From contig CM035315.1 in the NCBI GenBank assembly GCA_002900995.3, forward strand, positions 605,967 through 669,966: 64,000 nt of DNA, in the 5' to 3' direction. The notes under the pieces were generated by a model that was not told the DNA's origin, did not search any database, and saw nothing but the letters and a program-made list of their open reading frames with translations. The translations under genes and the position numbers were made by a program. The stretch comes from Ganoderma boninense (taxonomy: Eukaryota; Basidiomycota; Agaricomycetes; Polyporales; Polyporaceae). Below, one piece after another: positions 9,291-21,499 of the stretch (position 1 is its first letter; each line of letters begins with the position of its first letter).

Positions 9291-11714
9291 GGTTCGTAGC
9301 GATTAGCGAGCACCTGACGACTCCCTCCTTCTTTTCCGGTTAGCTGGTTCTGTTGTTTTTCGCAGCAGTTCCCCGGACCGTACACATCATCGCCCACTGG
9401 ACGAATCCCTGGCATGCAACCCTTCGACTTCAACCTCTCCTTTGTCAACCAGTTACCTTGATCGTCTACGCGAAGCTCTGGATAATTGAATGGATTGCAG
9501 TGGATGGCACATGCATCGTCCGACTTTTTATGCTTGCATTTCCAATGGAACACGTCTACCGGAAGGCCTATCTCTTCATGGAGTGTTTCACCACTGGCCT
9601 TTGAATGCTTGTACAGGCCACATCCGTTGTCGTAGATGAGATATGAGGGTGCGTACTCGTGGAAGGGATACGTTTCACGGTAGAGACTCTGGTATGTATC
9701 CGAGCGCAAAGTCAGTACCCACTATCAGACCACAACCTAGCTAAGAGTGCACTTACCAAAACTTGGGGAGTAGTTTCTGAGCCAAAGAACGTGGCTCGCT
9801 TGACAATGATACCACAAGGACGGACCAGCAGTTGCTCATTGTGTGTGCGTCGCCGTCCAAACATGGCTCGCATACTACGAGTAGTAATAGCAGGCTTATC
9901 CGGACAAGGAGAAGCTTGAGGGATGCGTATAGCCACAACGGGTGCGCCAGCGTCGGGTGCGCCAGCGTCGGGTGCGCCAGCGTCGGGTGCGCCAGCGTCG
10001 GGTGCGCCAGACTCGGGTGCGCCAGCGTCGGGTGCGCCAGCGTCGGGTGCGCCAGCGTCGGGTGCGCCAGCGTCGGGTGCGCCAGATTCGGGTGCGCCAG
10101 CGTCGGGTGCGCCAGCGTCGGGTGCAGCGTCGGGTACTTCATTGCCAAGGGGCTGGGCATGGACATGGACTGGCGCTGTCGCCACAGGATCCACTGTGAC
10201 AGTGACCTCAAGATGCTCATCTGGGCCGCGTGAAGGATGGACTGCGTCGATGGGATTGCTGACCTTGGAGCGGATGAGTGCGTGACGGAGACTGAACATA
10301 GCTTTGCCGTGCAGCTGATTCCAAGTCTCTATCTCCCAGTGAATAGGATCGGTGCAAGTCTTGAACCCGATCTCACTCAGGGAGCTACACCCGTCAACAA
10401 CACATCGCTCCGATAGATGACGGTGCGAAGGGCAGTATCAATCCTGTGTTGTGAGTAGTTCCTCTGTGCAATGCAGGACGCTACAGCAAGGTCGTCCCAT
10501 CTCAAGGCCATCAGTGACGATGACGTCGACAAAACCTGTAATCTATGTCAGAGGTTGGAAGGACAAAATCAACGATACACTCACCAGCCTTGCCATCGTC
10601 ATGATCGAACCGTCGCACACATTTGGTGCAGAAGTGCATGAACTCAGGTTGGCCAAACTTTCTAATGTAGTCGTTCCTCGCTCGCATCGCAGCAGTGAAT
10701 CGGTCCTTCTGTTCACCGGTGTGAGGGACCTCGAGAACGTACTTGCGAGCTGTGGCGTCCTTGAGAAGAGCTAGGGCGACATATCCATCCCATACATGCT
10801 CCGGACGGAGCCTGTATGTAGCAGAATCACGTCTTGAGGCCTCGAGACAAGAGAGCGAATGGTGATAAATATAAGCCGCATTTGTCACCGAGGTCCAGGC
10901 GAACAGAGTGAGCGAACTGAAAAGATCTAGGACGCGACACTCGATGTACTTGTGCTCAGCAACTTGGATAGAACCTGGGATCCCTGGATAGTATGTTCTT
11001 GTCCCGGAGCCGGCCCGAACACAGTAGTTAGGATAGTAGTTCGTGTCGCATCCTTGTCATCATCAGCTTACACAAGACTACAGTCAATGTATGGAAAAGG
11101 AGCTCACCATAACAATACAGGTTGGCGGCCAAAGCGTCGCATACACCCTTGTCTAGCGTATAGAGAGACACCTTTCGGGCTGGATCCTTTCGACGGAGAA
11201 GCTGTTGCTTTGCACAATGGATAGCGGTGCACTTCTGGATTGGAGGGTAGATCATACAAGGTGCTAATGTTTGCTTGTATGTAGGTATGGTGAAAGAAAG
11301 AGAAAGGTGGCAAATCATACCTAGGAATGTGTCAAAGGACTCGCGCACCCTAAACTCTGAATCGTCGTCCCCCAACATTTCCAACCCCTGCTTCCATATG
11401 CTCATTCCAAACACCCTCCATAGTCCTTGAGCATCTTCTTCGGATTCTAGCCCAAGTCTGAGAGAAATATAAGAGGCAACAGGTAGAGGAAGTTCATAGG
11501 GAACAGCGTTAGGATCGAAGGAAGGGAGTTGGGCGTGGAGAATGTCGGGTTTGAGGGTAGTTGCCAAGCGGATATAACGTACTACCATTGGGAAGTCCAG
11601 CCTAGCGCCAAGGTCGTGCTCAGCATCTAATAGTATAGCCAGTTGAGAGAAGGAAAGCATAGCTTCTTGGCTGGGTGGGTGTGTGGAGGCGTTGAGAAGC
11701 AGGAGACTGGACAT
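9272..11714 (-). pseudogene. CxC5/CxC6 KDZ-transposase gene, disrupted
   Basis: Spliced minus-strand gene. Exons 11714-11321, 11263-11108, about 11067-10585, 10535-9757 and 9688-9457 or beyond; introns 40-68 nt. The product follows the CxC5/CxC6 architecture I recall next to Kyakuja-Dileera-Zisupton transposases: YPPIQKC, then SLYTLDKGVC and LYCY (CxC5-like), LFAWTSVTNAA, the cysteine segment MHFCTKCVRRF, then DGLEMGRPCC (CxC6-like), GRRRTHNEQL and DVFHWKCKHK...HCNPFNYPEL near the 3' end. Two defects: an in-frame TGA at 10440-10438 where an Arg is expected (just before YCPSH), and loss of the rest of the catalytic domain where the LTR element begins. A coding minisatellite lies in exon 4. Family members are thought to be DNA transposases; this copy cannot make one. 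Confidence 0.75.
9941..10120 (-). repeat. 15-bp minisatellite, 12 units, in KDZ exon 4
   Basis: Twelve perfect-length units of GGTGCGCCAGCGTCG on the plus strand. Units 5 and 10 carry the same kind of change (ACTCG or ATTCG for CGTCG), giving a higher-order period of five units (75 bp). A shortened 12-bp unit follows to 10132. Being a multiple of three it keeps the frame and, read on the minus strand, encodes a pentapeptide array (D-A-G-A-P, with E-S-G-A-P for the variants), inserted between the cysteine clusters and the THNEQL region. Confidence 0.95.
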
Positions 11715-11720
11715 TCAACG

Positions 11721-14700
11721 CTCGATTAGATCTGAAGTCCAGGCGGTTCCGTCAGATCCCGGCTCGGCTCGCCATGCCGGAGCTGGACCGATCGGACCTG
11801 CCGGCGAGCCGAGCCGAACATCAGCCGAACGTGGGCGGTTGACATTTCCCCGATCATTTCCCATTCCCCGGGAAACGGGGAAATCCCTATTGTACGGACG
11901 TTCTCGATTCCGCGCCAGAACTTCTATTTTCGCCAACGTCTTCGGGCTTCTGTCTCGTTCCGTTTCGGCCACAACGTCGAGGGCGCACATCGTGACGAAC
12001 GCAGAAGGCCATTCGGTCTTCACATTTTCAACCTTCGCTGTTATAAAGAGGGTCAAGAAGTCGATAGGCTGCACGCCAATTCTTCCTCGCCTTCATTCGA
12101 CCCTCATTCAGCTCCTTACTGCAGAATCACGCATAGACCTCGGACTTCCACCTGACCCCGACAAAAACCCATGGCAAGCTCAACCTACGGTTCTTTCAAG
12201 AGGTTTCACTTCGTTTTAGCGCCTGGCAGGCTCATGCAAGACTAGATCAAGATATGCTAGCGACGGGCCCACATCGTCGCAGTGATCCCAAGCCAGACTT
12301 CGTCAAGGCTGGACGTTTTGCGTCTACCCCAAACTACCTTCATGGATCCTTTAGCCCTCAACGATGATGGGACCCGGATATCAGTGGTGCCTAGCCAATC
12401 GCTGATGCAAGAAATCGACAGGGCGCTTCCTCGTGTTCATACGACGGGGGACCCGGCTATAGGAAAGAGAGGGCCCCCTACCCTATAGGTGAGTCTTGTT
12501 TTCTGGCATGCACTACATAATCTCCTATATGTGCGTGAATTTCGCTTAGTGGCGCATTTTCATGGAATAGTGTAGCCAGATCGCATCCACGATGTTCACA
12601 AAGACGCGAACATCAGCAACTTTATCACTTCCTGGGGAGACCCTGGACTTCCTTGATGTCCTGGGTAGGCGTGTCAGGTCGCCCCAAACCCCCGCAGGTT
12701 CTAAGCCAGCCTCGCAAGGAGCTGGCTTAGAGCCTAGTGCTTCTGAAAGCTCCCGATGCCGCTTCTCCAGGCAGTCAGGGTCGTTCAGGAGCCCTCAGGG
12801 AGGTGTAAAGGTGCTGATGAATGGGCTTCAAGTTGTCGTCTGCCTGTAAACGCCCTCCGAATCCGAGTCGGGCGGAGGATGGTCAACCGACTCAGGTGAG
12901 AATATTCTTCTATATTCCTACTGGTCGGGGCCGACCCGACCAGTGGTCGGACCATTGGTAGTTACGTGCCCGCCGCGTGCACCCCCGGGCCCCACGGACA
13001 TACCGTGTCAGTTCAAGCGGTTGCTGAGGCGGCGCAGTGTCGATTGGCCTGTTTTTAGTGCTGAGCAATTCGTGCTTGCATGTTGAAGGTGTACGCGATA
13101 CCTTTTTCCTGCAAGCACGGATTTTCATCAGTCCAATATGCTTCCTTCGGGAAACGAAGTTACTAGAACACGGACTGTTCAATTAGAGAGAGTAATGGAA
13201 GTTCGAACACCCTCCTCGACATTTGCACCACATTATATGCATAGAGAAAAAAGCATGATCATCCTCCGAGGTCGAGGTGTGTTTAGAACCATAGACGATG
13301 CAAGAAGCGTCGCCTAGTGATTGTCGTATTTGTTTCTGTGTGGTAGTCCAATCTGCTCATAAAGCTGGGGTAATGCAGCTTCCGGGAGGACACCCCTTCC
13401 TGTCGGAGATCTGCCCTCGGCCTAGACCTCAGCACACCGCCATGTCCTGTTCACGCTGGCAGGGTTCAACATGTTTCATTGGGTGATTTAGGGTTCTGCA
13501 GTGAGCATGCTACCGGTGCCCTGCCCCGGAAGTCCAGCATGTGCAAGTGCTCTACGCGCGAAGGGAGGTTGTCGGAGATCTTCCAATCTAGCGTATTGCT
13601 TCTGTGCTGCCTTCATGCTTCTTCGAGTTCCCCAGGTTGCCCGACAGAAAGAGGGCTCGGAAGACGGGCAGACGTCCGCTTCCCGAACAGCACGAGGCAG
13701 ACGTCCGTCGTCCGGCGGCGCGAGCTTCACCTAGCTGTACGTCCGCCGCAGCGTACTACGCTTCTCGGGAGTCGAGACCGCGCTCGCCGCATCCCCATTT
13801 CTTGCACGACCTGATCTGCCTCCGTCCCGAGCCAGTTCTTTCGTAATTCGTCTCCACCGCCGCCCACCGCATTGCTCTATGCGACGACTTCTCCGCGCGG
13901 GATCCCCATGTTCCCCACGCGTGCCGCCTTCGACTTCGGTCTGTCCGGCTCGCGAAGGCACGCACTTCCCGTCGAGGACGACATGTTAGTGGAAGGACGA
14001 CGTACTAGTAGCCCACTTCACATCGTACCCCTTGCACATGGGGCCTGACGCAACCATACGGTACCACCACCGCCGAGCGATACCCACCCCATTTCCATGG
14101 ACGTCGCTACGTCATCCGGATCCAGCCTGTATCAGACCGTCCCTGTTTCTGGGGTACCTAGTATGATGTCCTAGTGAAGAGAAGGACTCGGCAGACTGCA
14201 ACCCATGCCCTGATTATGATTATTCCTAGAACCTGCCAGCTCGACCGTTCTCAATATCGATTGCGGATGAACATTCATGTCCCCAAGGGACAAGGCCAGG
14301 CCCAGCCTCAGCCTGAATTTTGTGTCGGGTCCGCTCGCGTACAGACGGGTACGGGTCGCGGTTACGGCAGTAGCGCAGATATCTCCGACTGGTTCCAACC
14401 GACGTCGCAGGCATCGTGGCGTGCGCGGAGTCCTCCGCGTCCTGTCGAAGTCGCCTTTCTGGAACGTCATCTACGAGGGCGGTCGGTCGGTCGGGTCGTT
14501 CCAGACCGGCCCCCTGGAAAAGATTGGCGGGGCGGACGCGAAACTCACCCCGGAGCTCGAGGTGGTGCATTCAGCGAAGTGCGTGCCCCCCCTGTTTTCA
14601 TAATTACGGATTCCGACGCGCTGGTTCCTGCGGTACGGCTTAGCCTGATGTGACAACAATGAAGCGTATCTGAGGGAGGCTTGAAGCTTGACGATTGAAC

Positions 14701-15815
14701 CTCCGCCGAGACGAATTGAGTGGGCTTTGCACCCTCGAATCGTAATCATACCCGAAAGCGTGCATCACCGCCTGCGGCGGTTTCGCTCTGCAATCGCCGA
14801 GACTCCCCCGCACCGGCGCGGCGCTCGGTCATGTCCCGCGATGCTAATGGGTGGAGCGACAGTGGGGCGTAGGGAACAGCGTGCTACTGGACAGGTGTTC
14901 AACGTTCAATACGTCCAGGCAGATGTCGACGCTGATACGAAATGTTCGACAATGAATGAGGCATAAGTAACGCATAAATTGCATGGATTGGCCTAGCGAG
15001 AGTAAGGAGAGACTATTACAAGATCAAACGTGGGCGTAATACCGAGCAAGTTAATGCTACAACGTCCACGTCGTGATGTAAATGGGAGGGGATGCGAGTG
15101 GTAATGTACAAATGCGTCATGATGGTCATCCGAATCGTAGCAGTCATCACAAAATGCGGGTCGTAAGAGTATGAGAGCAGGGAAGACGTTAAGCGGGGAC
15201 GCGTATGTGTATGTGTGAAATAGAGCGAGAAGACGACACAGCAAGACCCAAAGCAAGATAACAGAGAAAAATCGCGCGGCCGGTATCAATCCGGCACCCA
15301 TACGGCAGTGGAGCACCTCGCAACCACGCACGAGTACACTGGCACACACCTGCCAAAACCCAAAAAACCCAAAAATGGTCCGTATATCATCAGCGTCCTC
15401 CGCACCACTCCCACATACACATATGCGGAGTGAGAGGGAAGACCGCAGCAGATGAGTGGCGACTGTCGCGGCGACGTCAAGTCGCAGTCGGGGCAACGCC
15501 ACCGAGGACACGACCGCACCATCACATAACCCTGCTATTTCGGTCGCGGTCAGGTCGCAGTCGCAGGGGACAGCGAGGAGAGCCCGCGCAAGCCTGTGCT
15601 TGCGGATCCAGCTCCAACCGACCGACGAGGACCCCAGTACTCAGAACCCAAATACGGCGCATCGAATCCAAGAACCAGCCCGGACGAGCGCGCGCGAAGG
15701 GGAGACTGAATAGCCGTGGGGGGGAAAGCGGGGAAAGCAAGGGGATAGAAGCGAGCCCGCAGGGATTCGGAAGGGAAGCCTAAGGAGAGAAGGCATGATG
15801 ACGCATATGATTCAT
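11721..15815. other. 4.1 kb without a supportable gene
   Basis: Only short overlapping open frames on both strands; none shows a domain, consistent splice sites or plausible composition. The stretch probably mixes intergenic DNA with decayed transposon sequence next to the nested insertion, but no terminal repeats were recognised. Confidence 0.5.
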
Positions 15816-17205
15816 TCACCCGCGCCCGAAGACGAGCTTGCCCGCGCCGCCGTGGCCGGCCGCCTTGTCGACCTCGACGCCGATCAGCCACGTCTTCTCG
15901 CCCAGCCAGTCGATCCGGCGCACACCGCCCTCCCAGCCACCGCCCATGCGCGTGCAGCGGCGTTGGTACGCCTGCGTCACCTTCTGTTGCGCCTTGCTGC
16001 CGTGTCCCAGGGCCTCCCACTCTTCTGGCGTGATGGGCACCATGAGTGTGTTGTGCACCGCGTAGAGCACATCCAGGTTGCTGATCGACGCGCCTCCGTC
16101 GGCAGTCCCCGGGCGGCTACCGTGTCCGTGGCTCGAGGGCGGGCCAACGGTAAAGCGCGGCCGGCTCGAGTTGCTCGACGTGGAGTGCGAAGGCGACATG
16201 GACGAGTGCGAGGCGGTAACGATCACGGGCCACGGGAACTTGTGCGAGCGAAGAACGAGGCGAGCACCAGCGGGTGTCGGCGGGTCCGTCGCGGGCTGGG
16301 AGAGCGTGTGGGAGGGGATGGCGGAGTGCGTCGCGCGATCGAGCACAGTTCGCGCCGAGGGCGTGAACGACACGTCGTATGTGATCGGGGCGCGATGCAG
16401 GCGCGTGTGGGCGAGGACCGGATGCATGTGCAATGTAGTGCTGCGCGTCTGCTGCAGGAGCGAGGTCTGCGAGGACGACCTGCCGCGAGAGCCGTCTGCG
16501 CGCGGGTAGTCCCAGAACGAACGGGGTTCCGTTAGATTACCTATAGGGTGCGAAAGGATCTGCGGATGACGACTCACAAGAGGACGAACTGCCTGTCGTG
16601 CCCGAAGGGTGCCAGGTGCTATTGCGGGTAGGCGGGCGGGCGCCCCCATAGTGGCCAGCATCCGAGCTAGAGGTCCGGGGCAGAGACCCAGACGTACCGG
16701 GGTAAATCGACGAGCTGGAGTTGGATCGCGAACTCGGCGGCGTCGCGTAGGGCACAGAGTGGGTGTACAAAGGTGTGCGGGCTGGAGGAGAGCCAGGCGC
16801 ACGGTGCCAGCGAGATAGAAGACGAATGTTACGCAATAAGCGAGCCGGTTAGCGTTGCCGTGAAACACGAGAAGAATGCTGCTTACGGGTCTCTGGCGTC
16901 TTGTAGCTGGCCCGCCGGGCAGGGTAAGCATGCACCTCGGGACGAGGCTTGGTGGCTGGTGGAGCCCTGCCATAGCCATACGCTGTCCGTGTGTCCGTCG
17001 TCGCGTACCGGAGGGGAGACGGAGTGTTCGAGCGCGCGGAATGGCTGTAACTCCTGCTCATGTTGCTGGCGGAGGTGGCAGGGCCTGCAGAGGCGGCAGG
17101 GGCGGCTGCGTAGATTGGGGCGGGTGGCTGCGAGTGCGACCTACTGTGGGAGGAGGACGACTTGGAACTGTGTCCACCGAACAAGCTACGGAAATACGAA
17201 GGCAT
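15816..17205 (-). CDS. DUF6699-type protein 1
   Basis: Exons 17205-16887, 16781-16578 and about 16540-15816, roughly 415 residues. Exon 1-2 encodes a Ser/Pro/Tyr-rich disordered N terminus starting MPSYFRSLFGG. The C-terminal part matches the DUF6699 pattern as I recall it: a hydrophobic strand KFPWPVIVTAS, then ISNLDVLYAVHNTL (the variable-D-V-L-x-A-H core), TPEEWEAL, and RRIDWLGEKTW. Donors GTAAGC and GTGAGT; the second intron is 37 nt with the nearest acceptor or about 77 nt with the next one in phase, so that junction is uncertain. Two more relatives are in the window. Function unknown. Confidence 0.75.
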
Positions 17206-17490
17206 CCTGGGCGTTCGGGGTGGTCGGAAAGAGCCTAAAATCTAGGTCGGTGTGTGAAGCAAGCGCGGAAGGCTAGGAGACAGGAGCGGGACAGATTCTG
17301 GTCCTCGGGGGCGATGGTCGTAGTGCCTGAGTCGTGGAAGAAAGCGTTACAAACACAACAGCGGAGAAGACTAGTCGGCCGCGGGAAGTGGCGGTAGCGA
17401 CGGCGTTAGTGAGGTAGGGAGGAAGGCACCAGGGTACGGCCCAGCGGTGCTTGGGAGACGGCGGAAGGTCGCGAGAGAGAGTCGGGGGTA

Positions 17491-17496
17491 CTTATA
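17491..17496 (-). promoter_or_regulatory. TATA-like box for DUF6699-type gene 1
   Basis: TATAAG on the minus strand, about 290 nt upstream of the ATG; the pyrimidine-rich stretch that follows would be the start region. The distance implies a long or spliced 5' leader. Confidence 0.4.
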
Positions 17497-17499
17497 GCA

Positions 17500-20400
17500 T
17501 GTGCGAAAGGATGTTTGTGGCAGGACCGAGGATGTGGCATTCAACCGACCGGGATCTGGACTTTTGTCATCCGAGCGAGGATCAAAGGGCCCCAAAGTTG
17601 TTGCCGACCACGATCGTGCGCGCCTCCAGATCAGTGTTCGATGCCAGCAGCGTATCAGGCGCGAGTGGTGCATAATTGCCGCGCAGCCAACACCGCCAGA
17701 TCCCGTCCGTGCATGGACTCCCAGAAGCGTGGGCCCGCGTGCCGCGAGCGCGGCAAGGACATAAGCTAGGACAGTACGCGTCTCGCGAGAAGCGATTCTA
17801 GAGCCGGAAGCACAGACCCTCGCAGCGTGGCGCACCCAGCGTGGACACAGAGCGACCTGGAAATCGTCTTTTGGACAGAACGCGACCAATGAGTGAGGTA
17901 AACGTTGACGAGGACAACAGTCTTTCGTACTCACCCGCCCGTCCGAGGCCACCAATCACGGCTTTCTAGAACACACGGCCCTCGCCTCGTGTTCGCCGCA
18001 TGTTCGTCCTTTCGCTGCAGGCGCACGAAGCGCTTTTACCCTATCCGTCCGCTGCCGACCCAAGCGGCGGCGCTCGCCGCATCATTCGAGGACCCAATGT
18101 ATTGCCTGTGGTTCCACCCAAGCACCGCGTTTTGTGGCGCCGGTCAAGCGTCCGGTCAAGACCGATAGGTATTCCGTGCACGGTGGCCTGGTGGCTTGAT
18201 AAGGGGCGCAGCAAGAGCGTGAAGTTGCCATTGGTAAACGCGAGGAAGTACTTGGGAAAGGGGAAGGCCAGCGATCTGCGCTGGTCAATTCTCGGAAGTG
18301 TCGCACGCCCGGACTGGCCCTGAACGAGAAGAGTCCGGGTTATAGCTGTCTTTGCTTAATGACGCGAAGCGAAGGCACTGGGAGCCACCCTAGGACGTGG
18401 AGCGACACAGCGCGGTCGGAGGTATCCGTCCTTCGCCGGGTTGGCGTCGGGGGGTACGTCGTGGTTGCCATAATGATCGAAAGTCGCCGTAAATGGGGTC
18501 TGGGCCGCAGAGTAAGAACCCCCCAGTGAACGAATCGGGGACGTATGAAACGAGATGCAGATTTGGATGCCGAACCTACGCGAGATGTCCGATTCCCACC
18601 AAGCGTCCCCGTCCCGCCGGTGCACCGAACCCGCGAACACCTTCACGGGTTACACTGGTCCCACCACCGTTGACCACCCTACCACCTGGCCATATTGTGG
18701 GAGCGGTGTTCAGTGGATGGCAAGGATATACAGCTATCCAGACAACACGCGCCGAGCTTCACAGCATCGCGAAACAGCGAGGCACAAGTACTCGTGTTCG
18801 TGAAGCGATTCCTCTCCGTCGCCGCTGACGGCGGCTGCGTGTGCTGGCAACCGAACCCTCTCTTCGCACCGTGCATCATCAACGAGAAGGGCGCCCTCGA
18901 TTCGCAAGCAGGATAGGCGGTACACGTACAGCGGCAGGCCTAGACCACCGGGGTCGCGATGGAGCGGAGAGGCGGCGTGGTGGGCACAGCGCGCGTCGCG
19001 GTGCGTGTCAGGGTGAAAGCGCCCCCTTCTCGGAAATCTCATTGTGGGCAAGGACTTTCGCTTTCGTGGCGACCCGACGCAATGCCATAATGCTCGAAGA
19101 CGGATGAGGTGAGATGGGTTGCACCGGAGAATGGTGTGTGGCGTGCTTCTCAGGCAGCGTATGTACACGTACACCAGCATCTGAATACTCCGCCCGTCAT
19201 CGTGCGTTCTCGCATTGGCGGATAGCGCAGGGACCGGCGGATGGAAGGCCAGAAGTGCATAACACGATGTGGCGTTAGGGATGGGGATGGGGATTGGGAT
19301 GAGGAAGATGAGTGGATGGACGCGATGGGGGCGCGGGATGGGACATTGATGTGGCAGATTAGACGAGATGTGGCCACACTCCTGTCGGTGCTGGGGAGGC
19401 ACGCTGCAGCAACTCGACTCCGCGACCTGCGCGGAACTGAATGATTACGACAACGTCCGATGTCGAAGAAGTCCGGTGGAAGATGGGGTTCTCAGGACCC
19501 CCATCACAGCTAAGAACACATCCCAGCTGCTACGCGTGGCCGTGCGCTTCCATAGGGCGTCCAACAGATAACGGCGTCGCAGGGTGAACTGGCACGGAGA
19601 AGAGTCGCGCATCGAGTGTCTTCCAGATCACATCCGGCCACGCCATCAGAGAGATTACCAGCACGTTGCCGTTTCGCCACAAATAGCGAAGACGATCGCC
19701 AAAAGTCTCCAGAGCTGGGAGCGTATTTCTATTTCCGCGGACTCGATCCTGGGTGACCGAGAAAATCCGTTCGGCCTTCGCTGAATGAGGGGGGATGGTG
19801 CGGGGCGATAGCAGGGATCCCAGCGTCGTGGTGGATCTATGTGAGCCCGAGTTCAGCGAGATAGCTTGAAGGGTATGGCCGGTCAAGGGCATGACATTCT
19901 GAAAAAGGATTAAGAGATCAGCCCCTACGGTAGCTCTGGAAGAACGCACCTGTCAGGACGCAGCACATGAACGTGGTTTTCATACCGGTGCCGCAGCTAG
20001 ACTAGAAAATACCCACAGCTGTGAAGCCGGAGACACGGATATCCGAGCGAACAAGATCGGGGTAGGTACCTGCGTTCGGTAGTGGCCGGTGGGGCAGAGG
20101 GCGCGGAGAGACGCGTTCGTTCCCGTCAGATGCTATCAATCCCGGCACGCTGCCATCGGGGAAGCACAAGGGTTAGCGGGTGGTCAGCATGTAGCGAAAG
20201 TCGAGATTGCCTACTATCCGCTTCTACTGAGACCGATGGCCTCGCTTACTGACGCGTTGTAGTCTTGAACTGGACATGGACTCGGCCTCCTGTCATACAG
20301 CATGCTGGCCTGCAGGAGATACACCCTAAAACACTAATTGAAGACCCGAGGAGGGCCTCTACGATGGTATGTCAGCTGTACTTCGGTGGCGCAAGACCAG

Positions 20401-21499
20401 AAGGACCCGGCCACAGTCACCTACTTACCGGAGTTCCAATGCTTGGCTTCCAACTATGCACCCGACGCCGAAATGGCTTGCCTATTCGAGGTTTACCACA
20501 CTGGGCTACGACAATGACATCCAGGGCCGTAGTCAGGAGCCTGAACCACATTGCAATAGGATGCTGTGGAGGCCTTCGTCCTCGCAAGTATTCTATTTCC
20601 GAGTGGTCCTGCAAGGTGGATCGTCGAGGGTCAATACCTCAACACCACGTTCGGCCACAATGAACTCGTCTAACGCCGATGCATACACCCAAGACAGACC
20701 CCAAACTCAGTGGGGGTTTCCGAATCCCATTCAAGCAAGGTTGTAGGTAGAATCCACAGGTCGAAAACACGCACCACATGCTATCGGAACACGCTCTCCA
20801 AATCCTTCCTCATCTCTAATTATGAGACAGGAGGCACGTACGAGCAGCACGACAACGAGTCGCTGTCTGACGGTCGTCCAACATGTGAGAATGGGTACAT
20901 TCGAAGACAGAGCACCGTCCAGAAATGATACGAACCAAGCGTTCGACGTTCAGGAAGGCAGAGCCTTGGCGCCCCCGGTGTTCTCCTCCCTCACTCTATC
21001 CTTACTTGTTTCAGTCATCAGACCAGTCATCAGGGACGGTCCTTGGGTTCAAAGGGTGTTTTCAGCTTCATCATCGCGCAGCAACGCGGGAGGGACGCAC
21101 CGTTGTTGCCGATGCCCCACAACTACGAATTTCTGCATATATGCGCATATATCTGACCACATCGCACCAAAGGCACTGCAGAAGACGATGAATTGCAGGA
21201 GTCGAGCCCCTTCGCAAGTTGGAGGAGACCGCGGCAGGCGTCGTGGAAGTGGGAAGGAAGGGCGGGCGCCTGGAGGGAGATGTGCGCGCTCGCCGCCCGC
21301 AAACAGCCGGGGGGCCGGTGGTGGAAGCGGCCAGACCGGGTCGGGAGTCGAGACTGGGCGATGGGACGAGCTCCCGAGGGTCCCAAGCTCTTGCTGACGG
21401 GGCCGCCGCCCGCCGTCCTCCTCTGACCCTCTCCTCGTCCTGAGGTACGTCTCCGACGCTCGATACCCTGCTGCAGCCCCCCTGAACCAGACCAGAGGA
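17500..21499. other. 4 kb without a supportable gene
   Basis: Many short frames on both strands, none convincing. The longest minus-strand ones (17371-17955, 18734-19402, 19530-19949) have no recognisable motif. The first overlaps the leader of the DUF6699-type gene. Confidence 0.5.

Noticed and set aside
9832..10285. Plus-strand frames of (GAPAS)n or (VRQRR)n type
   Set aside because: By-products of the 15-bp minisatellite; the minus-strand frame belongs to a spliced gene with recognisable domains on both sides.
15281..15350. Possible tRNA near GGTATCAATCC
   Set aside because: The B-box-like word lacks the T-T-C-R-A core, and no cloverleaf could be folded by eye. No other tRNA was recognised in the window.
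17371..17955. 194-codon minus-strand frame upstream of DUF6699-type gene 1
   Set aside because: Spans the TATA-like box and leader of that gene and has no domain.
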